Assembly: GCA_021234155.1 (NCBI GenBank)
Contig: JAJEKV010000073.1
Span: 124,001 to 188,000 of the forward strand
Direction of reading: 5' to 3'
From: Isoetes taiwanensis
Lineage: Eukaryota; Streptophyta; Lycopodiopsida; Isoetales; Isoetaceae
DNA length: 64,000 nt
Shown: positions 22,655 to 33,134 of the stretch, piece after piece
How positions within the stretch are numbered: the stretch's first letter is position 1
How the letters are laid out: every line of letters begins with the position of its first letter
Position numbers and translations under genes: made by a program
The notes under the pieces: model-generated
What the model was told of the DNA's origin: nothing
Database searches by the model: none
The model's input: the letters and a program-made list of their open reading frames with translations, nothing else

Positions 22655-24451
22655 GGGTTGCCCGAAGGGCAAACACCTGGGAGGAGCTGTGAAAGGATAT
22701 CATTTTGATAGGTAGGTAGGTAGATTTTTAACGTCCAGGGAGACCAAATTGGCCATGGGACACAAACAACAAGAGGGGCATGGAAGCCCAATAAAGGAAA
22801 AAATAATGCTAATATAACGCCAATGTTTTGCTATTTAAATTATCCAGACATAGCCAATCCAAAGATTGAAAAGGCCATTGATCTAGAATGATTGTTGTGC
22901 CGTTCCTATACACTGCCCATTTCTTTTGCAGGTGGGTTGCCTTGACCTTGCAAAGCTCCTCTTTACGGTTACACAATTGAAGAGGGGAGAGGTCCTCTTG
23001 TACTAAAAAACTAGTCCCTCTGAGATGGTTACCATGCTGAAGAATATGCAGGCGGCTAAGAGCATCATGAAACCGAACCAAAAGATGTCGAGGACGATCA
23101 GGTCTTGCCGCTCCCACCCTAATAGCACAGACAACTCTAGCAATCTTCACATGCAAATCGAGGGACCAAATAAAAAATCGAGGGACATAGTTAAAAACCT
23201 CGTTGTATTGGATGACTAAGATTGAAACTCTCACTACGTTACGTGAGTTAGGTAGACGCTGCTTTGCCGTCGACTGTCCTGAGAGTGCATTAGGGGGCTA
23301 TCCAATGGACCAATGTGCTTGTGATGCTCCGGTGGCTTGGGGCAATCTGACTGACCAATATGCTTGTGATGGTCCAGTTGCTTTTAAAATGCGTGGAGTA
23401 TGAGGAGCTTCGTATTCATCCCGGCCAAATTTGGCACGGCTAAAGTAGCCGGATTTGACATGGCTTTAAGCGGTTTCTGTATTCCTATGTTTGTCTGGAA
23501 GGAAATGGTTTGCTACATGCAAAATACCATTTTGTCATGTCTCGCTTCACAGATGAGCAATTCTTATTAGCAGAAATGATGAGTATGCAGCCGGATTTGG
23601 CATGGCTAAAAGTGCCAAATGCACTTGGAGCATATCCCAAAATTATATTTGCTAGCTCTGAAGTATCATTGGGTTTTTTTGATGTGGATATGGAAAGCAA
23701 GGGACCTGCATTCTTCATATGTTTCTCGTAGAACCAGAAACAGAAAATAGAAGACCGTCATGCATTTATAGTCGCTGATAGGAGAACTGGCGACTTGCAG
23801 GATGCATTTGCTCTAATACTTCATGCCATTTCAGAGTTTTTTATTCCAACCGACTGCTTAGAAATAATAGCTGCTCACAAGTAGTAGGAGTCGAAAATAC
23901 TCAGGTTTTGGAAATTTCATTGCTATTAAAGAATTATGTTTTAAGATTATCAGATTATTTGTTTAATTATGTTGTGCTGGGTATTGGAATAGAGTTGTTT
24001 GGTATTATTTTATAATGATAGTACAAGCTATGAACTTGCTCTTTGCTTATAACCAAGTATGTTTGGATGTTCATAATCATATGATCTTGGTAATCTAGGC
24101 CAGGTGCTCGTTGTGCTGGGCCTGTTTATTGGATAGATGTTTCATTATCTTGTTGTTGCCTTTTGCTTAGAGTTTTGTATAGAGTATGTGCTACTCTACA
24201 TTTAGGTCTAAAGTACATCCCTGTTTTGAATTGTGGCCAGATGGAGCGGATTTGAATTGGATTTGCGGATTTAAAGTGGGGTTATCTTAAGGATTTGAGT
24301 TTTCTTAGATTTTCAGGAACTAAAAACTTATTGCTTTGGTCTTCAGCTCATCATCCTTCACAATTGACTGCAGGCTAAATTTGTTCAGTGGACAAACCCA
24401 TTTCTTTCATACTGTTTATTTTGTACGGGCAACCCATAGTGCGTTAGCACG
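22655..24451. mobile_element. 1.8-kb insertion with inverted GGGTTGCCCG ends
   Basis: The uninterrupted copy 2 reads CATTCTTTTTTCATACACC. Copy 1 reads CATTCTTTT, then GGGTTGCCCGAAGGGCAA, 1.8 kb, CGGGCAACCC, ATAGTGCGTTAGCACG, TTTTTTCATACACC. The 10-mer GGGTTGCCCG is therefore at the left end and inverted near the right end, and T-runs flank both sides. Hairpins TTGCCCGAAGGGCAA and GTGCGTTAGCAC sit at the ends. Superfamily is unclear: features of both small TIR elements and Helitron-like hairpin ends. It carries a LINE 3' fragment (22715-22775) and an unrecognised frame at 23.5-23.9 kb. Confidence 0.55.
23510..23884 (+). other. coding-like fragment in the 1.8-kb insertion
   Basis: 23510-23731 is open for 73 codons (contains ASSEVSLGFFDVDMESKG). 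After a TAG the same frame continues with RHAFIVADRRTGDLQDAFAL and ISEFFIPTDCLEIIAAHK to a TAG near 23883. Composition is protein-like, but I do not recognise the family. It may be a captured exon or a remnant of the insertion's own gene. Confidence 0.3.
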
Positions 24452-25148
24452 TTTTTTCATACACCACCACTCTCCTGACTGTCATTTACATTGTGCATGT
24501 CTTGATTTGTAGGGCTCAATTTGTGCATCACATAAAGGCTATCAATAATTTAAATGTGTCTTTATTATGATGTGATGTCAGAATCGTCGTGACTATCCTA
24601 CTATAGAATAGAATAGAATAGAAATAGAATAGAATATGTAGCATTATAACAGGGGTTTTTTTTGTGATTTTATACGCTTTTTGGCATGGTTTTCATATGA
24701 TTTCACGGGCGTATTCACGTGGACGTACTAAACGGTATTTCTAGAGTGCACCCATTTTTTAGCCATTGATTTTAAAATTGATTTTAAAGAAGAGGGAAAA
24801 TCGTGTGGTTGTGGGGCTTTTATTGTTTGCATGTTTTTTTAGTTTAGGTTAATCTTAGGTTAATATTAGGGTTACTGATTTGGCAGCAATTGGGTGTAAA
24901 TAGCCCCGTTTTATCGTTTTTGAGAAGCGTGTTTTAACAGAGGCGTGCGAAAAAGATCCGGAATTCCTCCCGTGAAATGAGCGTGGAACCTATTGTTTTG
25001 GAAAACATGGGAACGGAATTGTGCAACTGTGCAGTAACTGTTGATGAGTATTTTATGTTATCCGGGAGGCCGATGGCTTAAATCATTCTTTGGGGCATAC
25101 AACAAATAATGAGAAAAGTAAACCTCTCGCAGTAAAAAATTTAAGCTT

Positions 25149-25880
25149 TTGATTGGCATTCTTATGTGTATTTACCGGGTGTTTGGAAATTATAGTGGCA
25201 ACCGGTACTTCGACTCCCGATCCACCCATGAGAAGGCCATTACATGCATTTCTAGTTGCATGTTATCATCCGTGGAAGGTGTATTCGCATCTTCATCTTC
25301 TGATGGCACAGTTCGTGTGTGGGACATGTCAATTCCAATGCAGGCTGGAGGTAATTTTTCTGAAGTGCAGGTGTGCTCTTTGGGCTTGCCCAACTAAAGG
25401 GAATTTTCCTTGCCTAATAAGGCGACTTGCTCATCATACACTTCACCATATCACCAGCCTTTTAACATTTATTGCACTTCTTCAGAGGCAAATGCCAGGT
25501 ATCGATTGGACAAACTATTTCCGTTGGATCAAAAGTCATGGTTGCTGTTTCCATGGTGCTTCTTCCCAACAAACTGGATATTTTGTTGGCTATGGGGGGT
25601 TTTGATAACCAAATTCACCTATACATCAAGACTAGTTCTGAGCATCAATTCGTATCAATGTGCAAATTAAAAGGTCATCAAGGATGGGTTGTTGATTTTC
25701 GTAACCTCGTAGTAGAGAATGGAATGCAAGCAATATTTCTTGCAAGTTGTTCTCAAGATAAACATATTCGACTTTGGAGGATCACCCCGAAGCAACCTGT
25801 ATTGAGTAATGACAAAGGGTCTAGTTTGAAGGGATACATTACTGGGCCAATGTAACAGAGCTTGCTTTTCGAATGCCCTG
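25149..25880 (+). pseudogene. Elongator subunit 2 (ELP2) WD40 fragment
   Basis: A first piece near 25225-25335 reads EKAITCISSC...ASSSSDGTVRVWDM, a WD40 blade. A second, 25520-25855, reads LAMGGFDNQIHLYI, SMCKLKGHQGWVVDF and ASCSQDKHIRLWRI, closely following ELP2's 'LAMGGLDNKIHLY', 'ELKGHTDWIRSLDF' and 'SSSQDK-IRIWK'. ELP2 is a double-propeller scaffold of the Elongator complex (tRNA wobble-uridine modification, transcription). Only about 170 of some 800 residues are present, the pieces are in different frames, and sequence after GYITGPM turns into stop-rich DNA. Possible splice edges (GCCAG|GTATCG near 25500) suggest genomic capture. Confidence 0.8.
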
Positions 25881-26090
25881 TTCACAGCTGCAAGAAATTG
25901 GTATGTTTGATCAAATGTGTTGAAATCCCAGCTGTTGGCTCCTAGCACAGTTCTAACATCTACTGAGAATAAATGCCCTATTTGGCTTACTTTCATGGCC
26001 TTTTTCAGCTCATAGTTCAAAATGGCATTGCATTTATCAGCTGAAAGACATGATTCTATGTAGGATTTATTTTGAAACCCATTGTGCATG
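25855..26090 (-). other. short minus-strand ORF, unrecognised
   Basis: Minus-strand open text includes SADKCNAILNYELKKAMKVS and LFSVDVRTVLGANSWDFN, which looks protein-like, joined in frame to sequence antisense to the ELP2 fragment. No family was recognised; it may be a second captured gene scrap. Confidence 0.25.
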
Positions 26091-26759
26091 ATTTATAGTG
26101 TCAAAATGGTGATTATCGTGACGATTTTGTGCCTCTACCGCTAGATTGTTCTTTGCCACCGCCAATTTAATGGAACCAGAAGCTAATGGCTCCAGATGCT
26201 ACATATCTAGTAAGTGTGGCTTTCATTATTGCTTTGCAGTGGAATAGACGATACTAATTGTATATTTGTTCGATACTAATTGTATATTTGTTTGTTCTCC
26301 TGAGACATTTCTTATGCAGGAATGGATCTTCAAACACTCTATTTCCAAATACTCTATTTTGGTGCAATTGTCCAGCCTATTATCTTATGTAGCACTATAT
26401 TCGACTCATATCATGATGGATTTTTAAACTGCATCCAGACCAAATTTACTATGGCTATAAGCCATCGCTCCATCCGGGAATTTCATGCACATGAATTACG
26501 TGCTGAACTATTTTAAAGATTGCAGTTGCTCTTCATAGCATTGTGATGAAGAGACAAATTATGGTTTTATGCCATTCATATACAATATACAGGATACAAT
26601 GTTATGGTCAAGAATCAAAATATATATTTATACCATTTAGCAATTAAATGATGTGGTGAAGCGTATGTAATTAAATTACATTATGTTATTATTTGTTATA
26701 ATGCTAAATATTAGATATTACATATTGCTACATGTTTTGCATGTTTCACATGTTCTTAC

Positions 26760-27105
26760 GTATGTTTGATTTTTTTATGGCCCGAATAACTACCATTAAC
26801 ATTAAATAACACAACCATTGGGTTCAACACATTTAAAATCCCCCTTAAACCCCCTTTGGTTTGGGTGCATATTCACAAGGGGGGTGACGTAGGGCAGCGA
26901 GAGCCCTTATAATTATATTTTGCACGTATAAAATCAACACCATATAGTATTTTGCTTGAAATCTTATAGTATTTTGCAAATCTTGTTATACATTATAGCA
27001 AATTTTGTACTTGCATACCCCACAAACGAGGAACTTTACGTACGGTGTAGATTAAGGAATAAGGGGTGAATATGCCTATCCAACAGCTCTCGTTGCCCGT
27101 GTGAA
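26760..27105. mobile_element. partial fold-back element (same family as 61.5-62.1 kb)
   Basis: Shares TTTGGTTTGGGTGCATATTC and GGGCAGCGAGAGCCC with the right arm, and the centre CATACCCCACAAACGAGG (inverted) with the core, of the large inverted-repeat element at 61493-62131. The second arm stops at GTGTGAAT where the GAATA array begins, so this copy is truncated at its right end. Confidence 0.65.
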
Positions 27106-27469
27106 TAGAATAGAATAGAATAGAAGAGGAGGATCTATGTATAGAATTTCGGAATTATTGAACAACTGCACAAACTATGTTCATTCAACATCTTTATGTA
27201 TACAACAATGAGGGGGCTGCCCTTTGTAGACTTGATCTCACTCAAGAGTTATGATGTTTTTAGTTGTAAGGCTCACAAGAGACCTTCACAAAAATTAGTC
27301 CAACATAGAAAATGGAGGAAAATAGAGGTGTATGTAGAAATGGTGTAAGATATTATTTTAATTAGATAGATAATATTTTAATGTTCACGGAGACCACATG
27401 TTGACAAGTTTTGCACCTCGCCAATTAGTTCCAACAAGTTTTGCAAACCACATCCTCCTTAAAATACCC

Positions 27470-27960
27470 TATAAAAAAAACAAAATCTCCCTTTCCATGG
27501 GATGGATATTATTTGGCCATAGTCCCTCCTTTGTGATTTTATAGATTAATAATATCCCCTTATTTGAATTTTTTTTATATCCCCCATTGCCATATGCAAT
27601 GTTCATACCCCTTTTCTCACAACTAATATTCATGCCTCTTTCTAGGAACAATCCCCCTTTGTGATTTTGTAGTTTAATATCTCCTTAATTTCATTTGTAC
27701 CCCATTTCGGCATATGCAATATTCGTACTCCATTTCTTGCACCAATGTTCATATCCCTTTTCTCAACAATCACCCCTTTGCGATTTTGTAGTTTAATATC
27801 CCATTACTCCGCTCATACCTCTCTTCTCAACCATCTCCCTTTTATGATCTTGTAGTTTAGTATCCACCTACTCAGTTAAAACCCTTTTCTCAACAATCCC
27901 CCATTGCTATTTTGTAGTTTAATATCCCCCTTACTCGAAAATATCTTTATTTGCCCCTTT
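27470..27960. repeat. degenerate tandem array
   Basis: A phrase like CAATCCCCCTTTGTGATTTT followed by GTAGTTTAATATCCC recurs about six times between 27470 and 27960, sometimes alternating with a GGCATATGCAATATTCGTAC variant. AT-rich and non-coding. Confidence 0.7.
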
Positions 27961-27990
27961 TTGGCAACATTCCCTCCTTTATATAATTTA

Positions 27991-28190
27991 TAAATTAATG
28001 TCGTTTTCCTTCGTTTCACCGAATAGAAGGAAAACAAGGTTCTAGAAATACGGAGGCAGTTAGCAGTTAGTTAGTTCTTTCCCTCTTTTCCCTATTTATA
28101 TGCTTTCTCGTCCTTTTCTCACTCATCAGCTCTCTTGGTGCATTTCCTATCCTCTCCTTCCTTCTCCCTACGGTTTGGCCCAGCAATCTT
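27991..28190 (+). repeat. LTR-like repeat, left copy
   Basis: About 195 bp beginning TGTCGTTTTCCTTCG and ending CGGTTTGGCCCA, matched in the same orientation by 42869-43056. It contains GAATAGAAGGAAAACAAGGT, a TTCTAGAA at 28040-28047 (two heat-shock-factor half-units), and TATTTATAT at 28093-28101, so promoter-like. A gag-like frame follows. The pair could be LTRs of an element later split by the 12-kb LINE block, but no clean target duplication flanks them. Confidence 0.5.
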
Positions 28191-28362
28191 TTGGTCTGTC
28201 GGTTCTGACTGCTCCAAGCGTTTAGTGCATCTTTTTGTTGCTTGCCCGACTGTCCACGACAGTTTTATGGTGCATCGATTCTTGTCTGCCAAGTTTGTGC
28301 TACGGTTTGCATTCACGTTTTTCTTTTGTAGCTTTTTGGCCTCTGCTAGTAACCTGGCTGAA

Positions 28363-28833
28363 GCTATGGCCCCTAAAGCTCGTGCAAAGCTTGGAAAGAG
28401 GCATGGCACAAATCCTGATGGAGTACCGGAATGGCTTGAAGCCATGGAGAGCAGGTTAGAGGCCAAAATTGATGAGTTGATCGGCTCCAAGGCAGAAACG
28501 GTTGTGGTTCTGGAATCTAAGATTTCATTGCTGCAAGCCGAGATTCAACGGAGGAGCAGCAAAGCTAGAGCCCCTCTCTTAAAGTATCATGATAATATCA
28601 AACAGTTCGAGTTCTTGAATCATTTGGAGGATTTATTTGCAGAGTTAGAACGCTATTTGCAGGAGCACAAGGCCCTTGATGCAGCAACTAAGGCCATCAT
28701 TGAAAAAGGTACCTCCTCAATTTCTTTCAGAAAGAATTTGATATGCATCAGAGATAGAGAAGGATCTAAAGTAGCAGAGTTGTATGAAATGGGAAATTTA
28801 ACTCTTCCTGAGGTAAAGACTGTGCTGGAATGA
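28363..28833 (+). CDS. gag-like or unknown coiled-coil protein
   Basis: From MAPKARAKLG at 28363 the frame is open for 156 codons to a TGA at 28831; it is also open upstream to 28135, but that part is low in charge and rich in Phe/Ser, and lies over promoter-like DNA. The product is basic at the start, then helix-rich with long acidic and basic heptads (EAMESRLEAKIDELIGSKAE, ESKISLLQAEIQRRSSKAR). Position just after an LTR-like repeat fits a gag N-terminal half. There is no zinc knuckle, protease or polymerase after it. A truncated gag is my best guess. Confidence 0.4.
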   Translation, partial: AMAPKARAKLGKRHGTNPDGVPEWLEAMESRLEAKIDELIGSKAETVVVLESKISLLQAEIQRRSSKARAPLLKYHDNIKQFEFLNHLEDLFAELERYLQEHKALDAATKAIIEKGTSSISFRKNLICIRDREGSKVAELYEMGNLTLPEVKTVLE

Positions 28834-29362
28834 GAAGGCCTTGTTTGCTTTTAGGAGATCATTATGATCTGTGGTTGATCTGTGGTAAGTCTCTTCAAGA
28901 CTTGGGTTTAAAGATTCTGCTCTGTCAGTTAATTTAAAGGGTAATTTTTTCCACTTCTGTGCAAGGCTTGTAGGATTCTACTTGGTAAAGATACTGGTTT
29001 GACAGTTAACTTGTAATGTTCCAGTTCTGTGCAAGGCGTTTTAAGGATTTGGTATAAACTTAAAGGGCATTTAGGTCCCGCTTGTTCTGTTTTCTTCAAC
29101 CCAAGAGTATTAAGTTGTTTTATGTTGCTTGTGGATAAGAAACAGAGTTTTGAGGCTTACAGGAATAGTTGGGACTCCCCTATGATAGTATTTTTTTGGT
29201 TATTCAAATACTGACCGGCCATACTTCGTTTGCAACTCATTTCCATCCATAGTGATTTTCAAGGAAAGACCAGGACATTCCCAGGTTTTGTTGTTTCTGT
29301 ATGAATCGATTTCCTTTGGCCTGTGCTTTGTCTGGTTTCTTTCTTTACCTGATCCATTCTTA
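28834..29362. other. no supported gene
   Basis: The phrase TTCTGTGCAAGGC occurs twice (about 28955 and 29030), showing a small local duplication. A 61-codon frame at 29029-29214 has no support. Confidence 0.4.
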
Positions 29363-29960
29363 ACCTACCACGGAATAACTTAAGGGCTAAATTTAGCAAT
29401 TTGGCGATTTTTTAGCACATTTTCAAAAAATGTTGGCTAAAGTAAATGGAAAAAATGGAGGAAAAAATAATAATTTTAGCTTAACTTTTTTCGTGCCTAC
29501 CCCAACCTTTGAGCGCTTTAGCCAAATGCTGGAAAGTAAGAGAGTGGAAATTTGTAACGTTTAGCTAAGCCATAGAAAATTTTGGAATGAGTTTCGGGCT
29601 AGTTTAACTAAAATAATTCTAGATAATAAGAAAATATATGATTAATATTTATTTCCTAGCATCCATGGAATAATTTGAGGCCTAAACTTAGCTAGTTGGC
29701 ATTTTGTTAGCATGTTTCCACACAAAAAATGACTAAAGTAAATGGAAACAATTGGAAAAAAGTATAATAATTTTAGCTTGAAGTTTTCTGTGCCCGCATC
29801 TCAGAAATTTTTGGGATGAATTTTGGGTTAGTTTAGCTAAACGCTAGAAAGTATGAGAGGGAAAATTTGAAGAGTTTAGCTAAATCACATAAAGTTTTGG
29901 GATTAGTTTCAGGCAAGTTTAGCTAAAGCCATTATGGCTAAATAGAAATATGCAATTAGT
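29363..29960. repeat. two tandem copies of a roughly 290-bp AT-rich unit
   Basis: Each unit carries CCTACC/ATCCATGGAATAA, CTAAATTTAGC, TTGGC-ATTTTTTAGCA, GACTAAAGTAAATGGAAA and TTTTGGGATGAGTTT-like text. Units run about 29363-29650 and 29655-29960, with roughly 80 percent identity by eye. Confidence 0.65.
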
Positions 29961-30339
29961 AATTTATTCCCTGTAACCTACCTACTCTTGGAGTTCCCTG
30001 TATTGCAGACTCAGACTTCAAATTGAAGCTAGGAACATGCCATTTTTTAAGTGTCTACCCTGGTCGCAGTTCCTCGCCTCACCTTGCCTGCTCCGGTTGC
30101 CTTGCCATGCCGCTGCCGACAATTGCTTCCCGCTTCTCACCTCGCCCTGTTCTTGCCGCCTTGCTCTGCCGCCCTGGCATCGCTAATCTTGCCCTGGCAT
30201 CCAGATCTTAGGAGCCTTAGCCCTGGTATCACAGATCTTGCCGCCTTGCTCTGCCGCCCATCTGTAAACGTAGCTTTCCTAGTTTTGATCGAGGTTGTTT
30301 TCAGCCTTTCTTGACCTGAAAGATTGCTATTGTTGTTCA

Positions 30340-30442
30340 ATAACTAAGGTTAACCTATAACCTTTAACTAAGGTTGCTAACTAAGGTTAACCTATAACCT
30401 CTAACTAAGGTTGCTAACCCATAACTAAGGTTTGCTATATTC
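30340..30442. repeat. minisatellite interrupted by the LINE
   Basis: Repeats of CTAACTAAGGTTAACCTATA and shorter TAACTAAGGTTGC units. The array resumes after the LINE (TAACTAAGGTTCTA and TAACTAAGGTTACC, 42480-42525), so the LINE at 30443-42453 landed inside it. Confidence 0.75.
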
Positions 30443-30698
30443 GCTAACTAGAATCCCTGTCAGTTCTGGGATTCTGTGCTGTGGTACAGAGAATTTCAGT
30501 GAAAAGGTGTCCTTTGGCTTTCTATTGCTTCTTAGATTTTTTAGGATTTTTTAGGTCCTTTCTGGTAATGTCCTTCTTGTCCCTCTCCTCGGGGTCTGTG
30601 TAGAGGCTGCAGGAGGCCCTCCATAAATCTTCCCTCCTTAGTGCGCTCCCTCCGTCTCTGTTCTTGTCTTGTCCCGCTTCTTCTCCGGTCCTCTAGCC

Positions 30699-32680
30699 AT
30701 GAAGCCGAAAGCCACCACAGAGAAACCGAAGGCGGGAAGCTCTTCTTCGGCAAGGATTCCCTATGAGTATAAGAACACGGACCCCATTTTGGTGATCAAA
30801 TACTGGGATCAAATCTTTGTGCTTGATAGCAAGAAAGATCAAACATGGGTTAAGATGAAAGAGCTTAAGGCTGCATTTGATATTATCCCGAAGGAGGGGC
30901 CGCAGATGTATGGGAATTCGTAAAGAGGGTCGATCATAGTATGCGTGTTGGAAATGCAAAGGCTAGAAAATCAAGATGCCGAGGGAAAGGCTAGTGACGA
31001 GATCTTGTATGGCGATGCTTCAGAAATTACGTGAAATGGACCTCCTCCTCTATCAACCGGATCGTGGTTAAAACAGGTCATTCCAAAGAAGATTGTTGCA
31101 GTCTCAAGAATCAGATCTTTAGGAGATCAATGACGGAAATGCTCCAAGCAGCAAAGAGCCTGGCTGAAGAGTTAGAGGATTTGGGATGGAAATCTAAGGC
31201 TTCCTTCAGATTGGTCAAAATCTGGGAGGAGGCAGATGATCATGTCATTGAAAATTTTCGGAAGGAGTTCAAAAGCAAACTGCCAATTTTTGCCAACGAT
31301 ACTCTTAAGGATGTGGAAATGGAATAATATATCGCATACCAGTACCCCCTTGAAGTGACCAACAAATGTGAGATACAGGACAGCAATGGCTATTTCCATC
31401 CAATTGAAGCAGGCAATTGTGAGTGTACCAACTGTAACATGCTCTCAAGAAAGAACCTGGACAAGAATAGAACGAAAATTTCTGATCAAGTGCTGAAGTC
31501 CTCGGTTCCAGTTATGGGCAAGTACGACAAGATCAATGGTAAATCTTATAAGAATGTTTTGCTTTCAAATTCCTCTGATTCTAGTACTGTCTCTAACGAG
31601 GAGAGTAAATATCTTCTTGACTTGGATGCTATTAATGATAATTCTGCTATTATTAGAAACTCTAAGCATGGTATTCTGATCCACTTCCCCCAAAAGTGCC
31701 CTTCTATTGGGGAAGTTAAGTATTGGATAACAAAATCTCAGGTTATCCCTATTCTATCCATTCTTAAATTGGATCAAAAACTTTCCAAATCATTTGTAGG
31801 GAGAAGAAGAGTGTGAACCATATCCTTTCCAGAAAAATCCATTCTATTCTTGGTATGATGGTGTATTTGATGAAATGGGACCCGACTTATGTCCCTGGCG
31901 ATTTTTCGACAGTTGCCACTACCACATAGATTTCCAGTACTAATCTTCCTCCTGGATTTTGGACTACTTCTCATTTGAATGCCATTGCAAGTAAATTGGG
32001 AGAGGTCATCCAGATTTCTATCCCTCAAACCAATATTCCGGCAGTTTGTATTCAGAAGAAAATCCATTCTCCCTGGATGGATAAAATTCCCTGCAAAATT
32101 AGCAGCTCTAAAATTATTGATCTCCAAATATCCTATTCTAAAGAGCCTGTGGCTAAGTTTCAGAGGGAGCCAATAAATAATAAGGGTAAAGAGAAAGTTA
32201 AGGATAAAATCCCCGATCAAGGGAATCAGGTTTGGAGACCCAAAAGCAGAGTTGTAGAAGAAAAAGGGGAAGGAAGTGGTAGTAACAAGGAGAGTATGGT
32301 CATTCAAGACCCTACTCCTCTTCCTTTTCCTACCCCTACTCCTATTCAGGGGATCGATCAGAAGGAAAAGATATTTTTTCAATTTCCTCCCAAGCTTCTC
32401 ATTTGTATTGATCCTGCTAACTTCATGGTTTCTTCTATAAGCACTAGTGGACAGGTGGTTCCCAACACTATGTCTAGATTCATAAATGAAGACTCTGAAA
32501 ATTCTGATCAGGACTTGGATCATGATCAACTTCAGAATTTGGAATGGAACCTTGTTACAAGAGGAAAGAAGAAGGGAAAAGGAAATGAGAAACATAAGAT
32601 CATGGGGCCACCTAGAAGGTCCCCAAGGAAGACTTGCAGGAACTTGGAACTTGGAACTTGCAGGGCATTAACTCTAATCT
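30699..32680 (+). pseudogene. LINE ORF1 (DUF4283-like) in broken frames
   Basis: The text starts MKPKATTEKPKAGSSSS at 30699 and passes through stops near 30921, 31327, 31815 and 31929. The piece around 31855-32030 (GMMVYLMKWDPTYVPGDF, then PPGFWTTSHLNAIASKLG) follows the DUF4283 pattern of plant L1 ORF1 proteins, RNA-binding chaperones. After it come a Pro- and Lys-rich tail and an acidic SENSDQDLDHDQ stretch before the basic GKKKGKGNEKHK end. A CX2C-like ECTNCN at about 31420 is not a full knuckle. 31975-32682 is one open frame of 235 codons. Confidence 0.7.
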
Positions 32681-33130
32681 GAAAAGAGGAAGGGTGAAGG
32701 TTTGTCTTATTTCTATGAATTTAGATTTCATTTTCTTTCAAGAGCACAAGATCCATGATGATAGTATAGATAATATAATTAGAGAGGTTTTGCCTACTAA
32801 CTTCAATCATTGGTCTCTCAAAGCAAATAACTTTCTACAGTGTATATCCATTGCTTGGCACAATAGGATTAATCTGTGTGACATCTTCGATGATGATGCG
32901 ATGGTAGTAAGAGGTGGCAAGATTTTACATGGCAATATAGGGAATAATAGGATTGCTCTAGTGAACATTTACGCTTATCATCAGCCTTTGAAAGGGCTCA
33001 CGGAATATTATTAACAAATGACTTTGAATAGTATCCCTTATGATGAGATTATAGTGGGGAGACTTTAATATGGTTACACATGATTATATGAGGAGTGCAA
33101 ATTTGTAGGGCCCTTAACGGGATGAGAATG
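32634..33130 (+). pseudogene. LINE ORF2 endonuclease domain
   Basis: GTWNLQGINSNLKRGRV and LDFIFFQEHKIHDD match the start and the catalytic 'QE(T/H)K' of L1 endonucleases. IALVNIYAYHQPL corresponds to the 'N-YAP' strand. The frame stops at 33012; after a one-base shift the following text gives the GDFNMVTHD catalytic segment near 33060-33085. The domain nicks target DNA to prime insertion. Confidence 0.85.
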
Positions 33131-33134
33131 ATAA

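Larger units (their letters stand above)
24606..27122. mobile_element. 2.5-kb insertion bounded by GAATA arrays
   Basis: Copy 2 reads continuously across this point (TCCAGCATAGAAGAGGAGG), so the segment is an insertion. Its left edge is a GAATA array at 24604-24636 and its right edge another at 27103-27126, the same pentanucleotide as the LINE tail at 14.7 kb. Inside are an ELP2 fragment (25149-25880) and half of a fold-back element (26760-27105). It may be one composite insertion or several successive ones. Confidence 0.6.
21961..27445. repeat. dispersed repeat copy 1, split by two insertions
   Basis: Three blocks, 21961-22654, 24452-24605 and 27123-27445, match in order and orientation the blocks 45189-45949 + 48409-48510, 48511-48660 and 48661-49075. 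Shared phrases include ATGAAGCATTCAAATAC, CATACACCACCACT and GAACAACTGCACAAACTATG-type text. The two stretches between blocks (22655-24451 and 24606-27122) have no counterpart in copy 2 and are therefore later insertions here. The last block ends with GTTCACGGAGACCACATG, related to the LINE 3' end. Confidence 0.8.

Noticed and set aside
30023-30314. Two overlapping Leu/Pro/Ala-rich frames
   Set aside because: Local C-rich low-complexity DNA (repeated CTTGCCGCC/CTCTGCCGCC) produces open frames without a protein signal.
31774-32595. 273-codon minus-strand frame
   Set aside because: It is antisense to the LINE ORF1 and has no recognisable domain; the plus-strand reading has the DUF4283 pattern.
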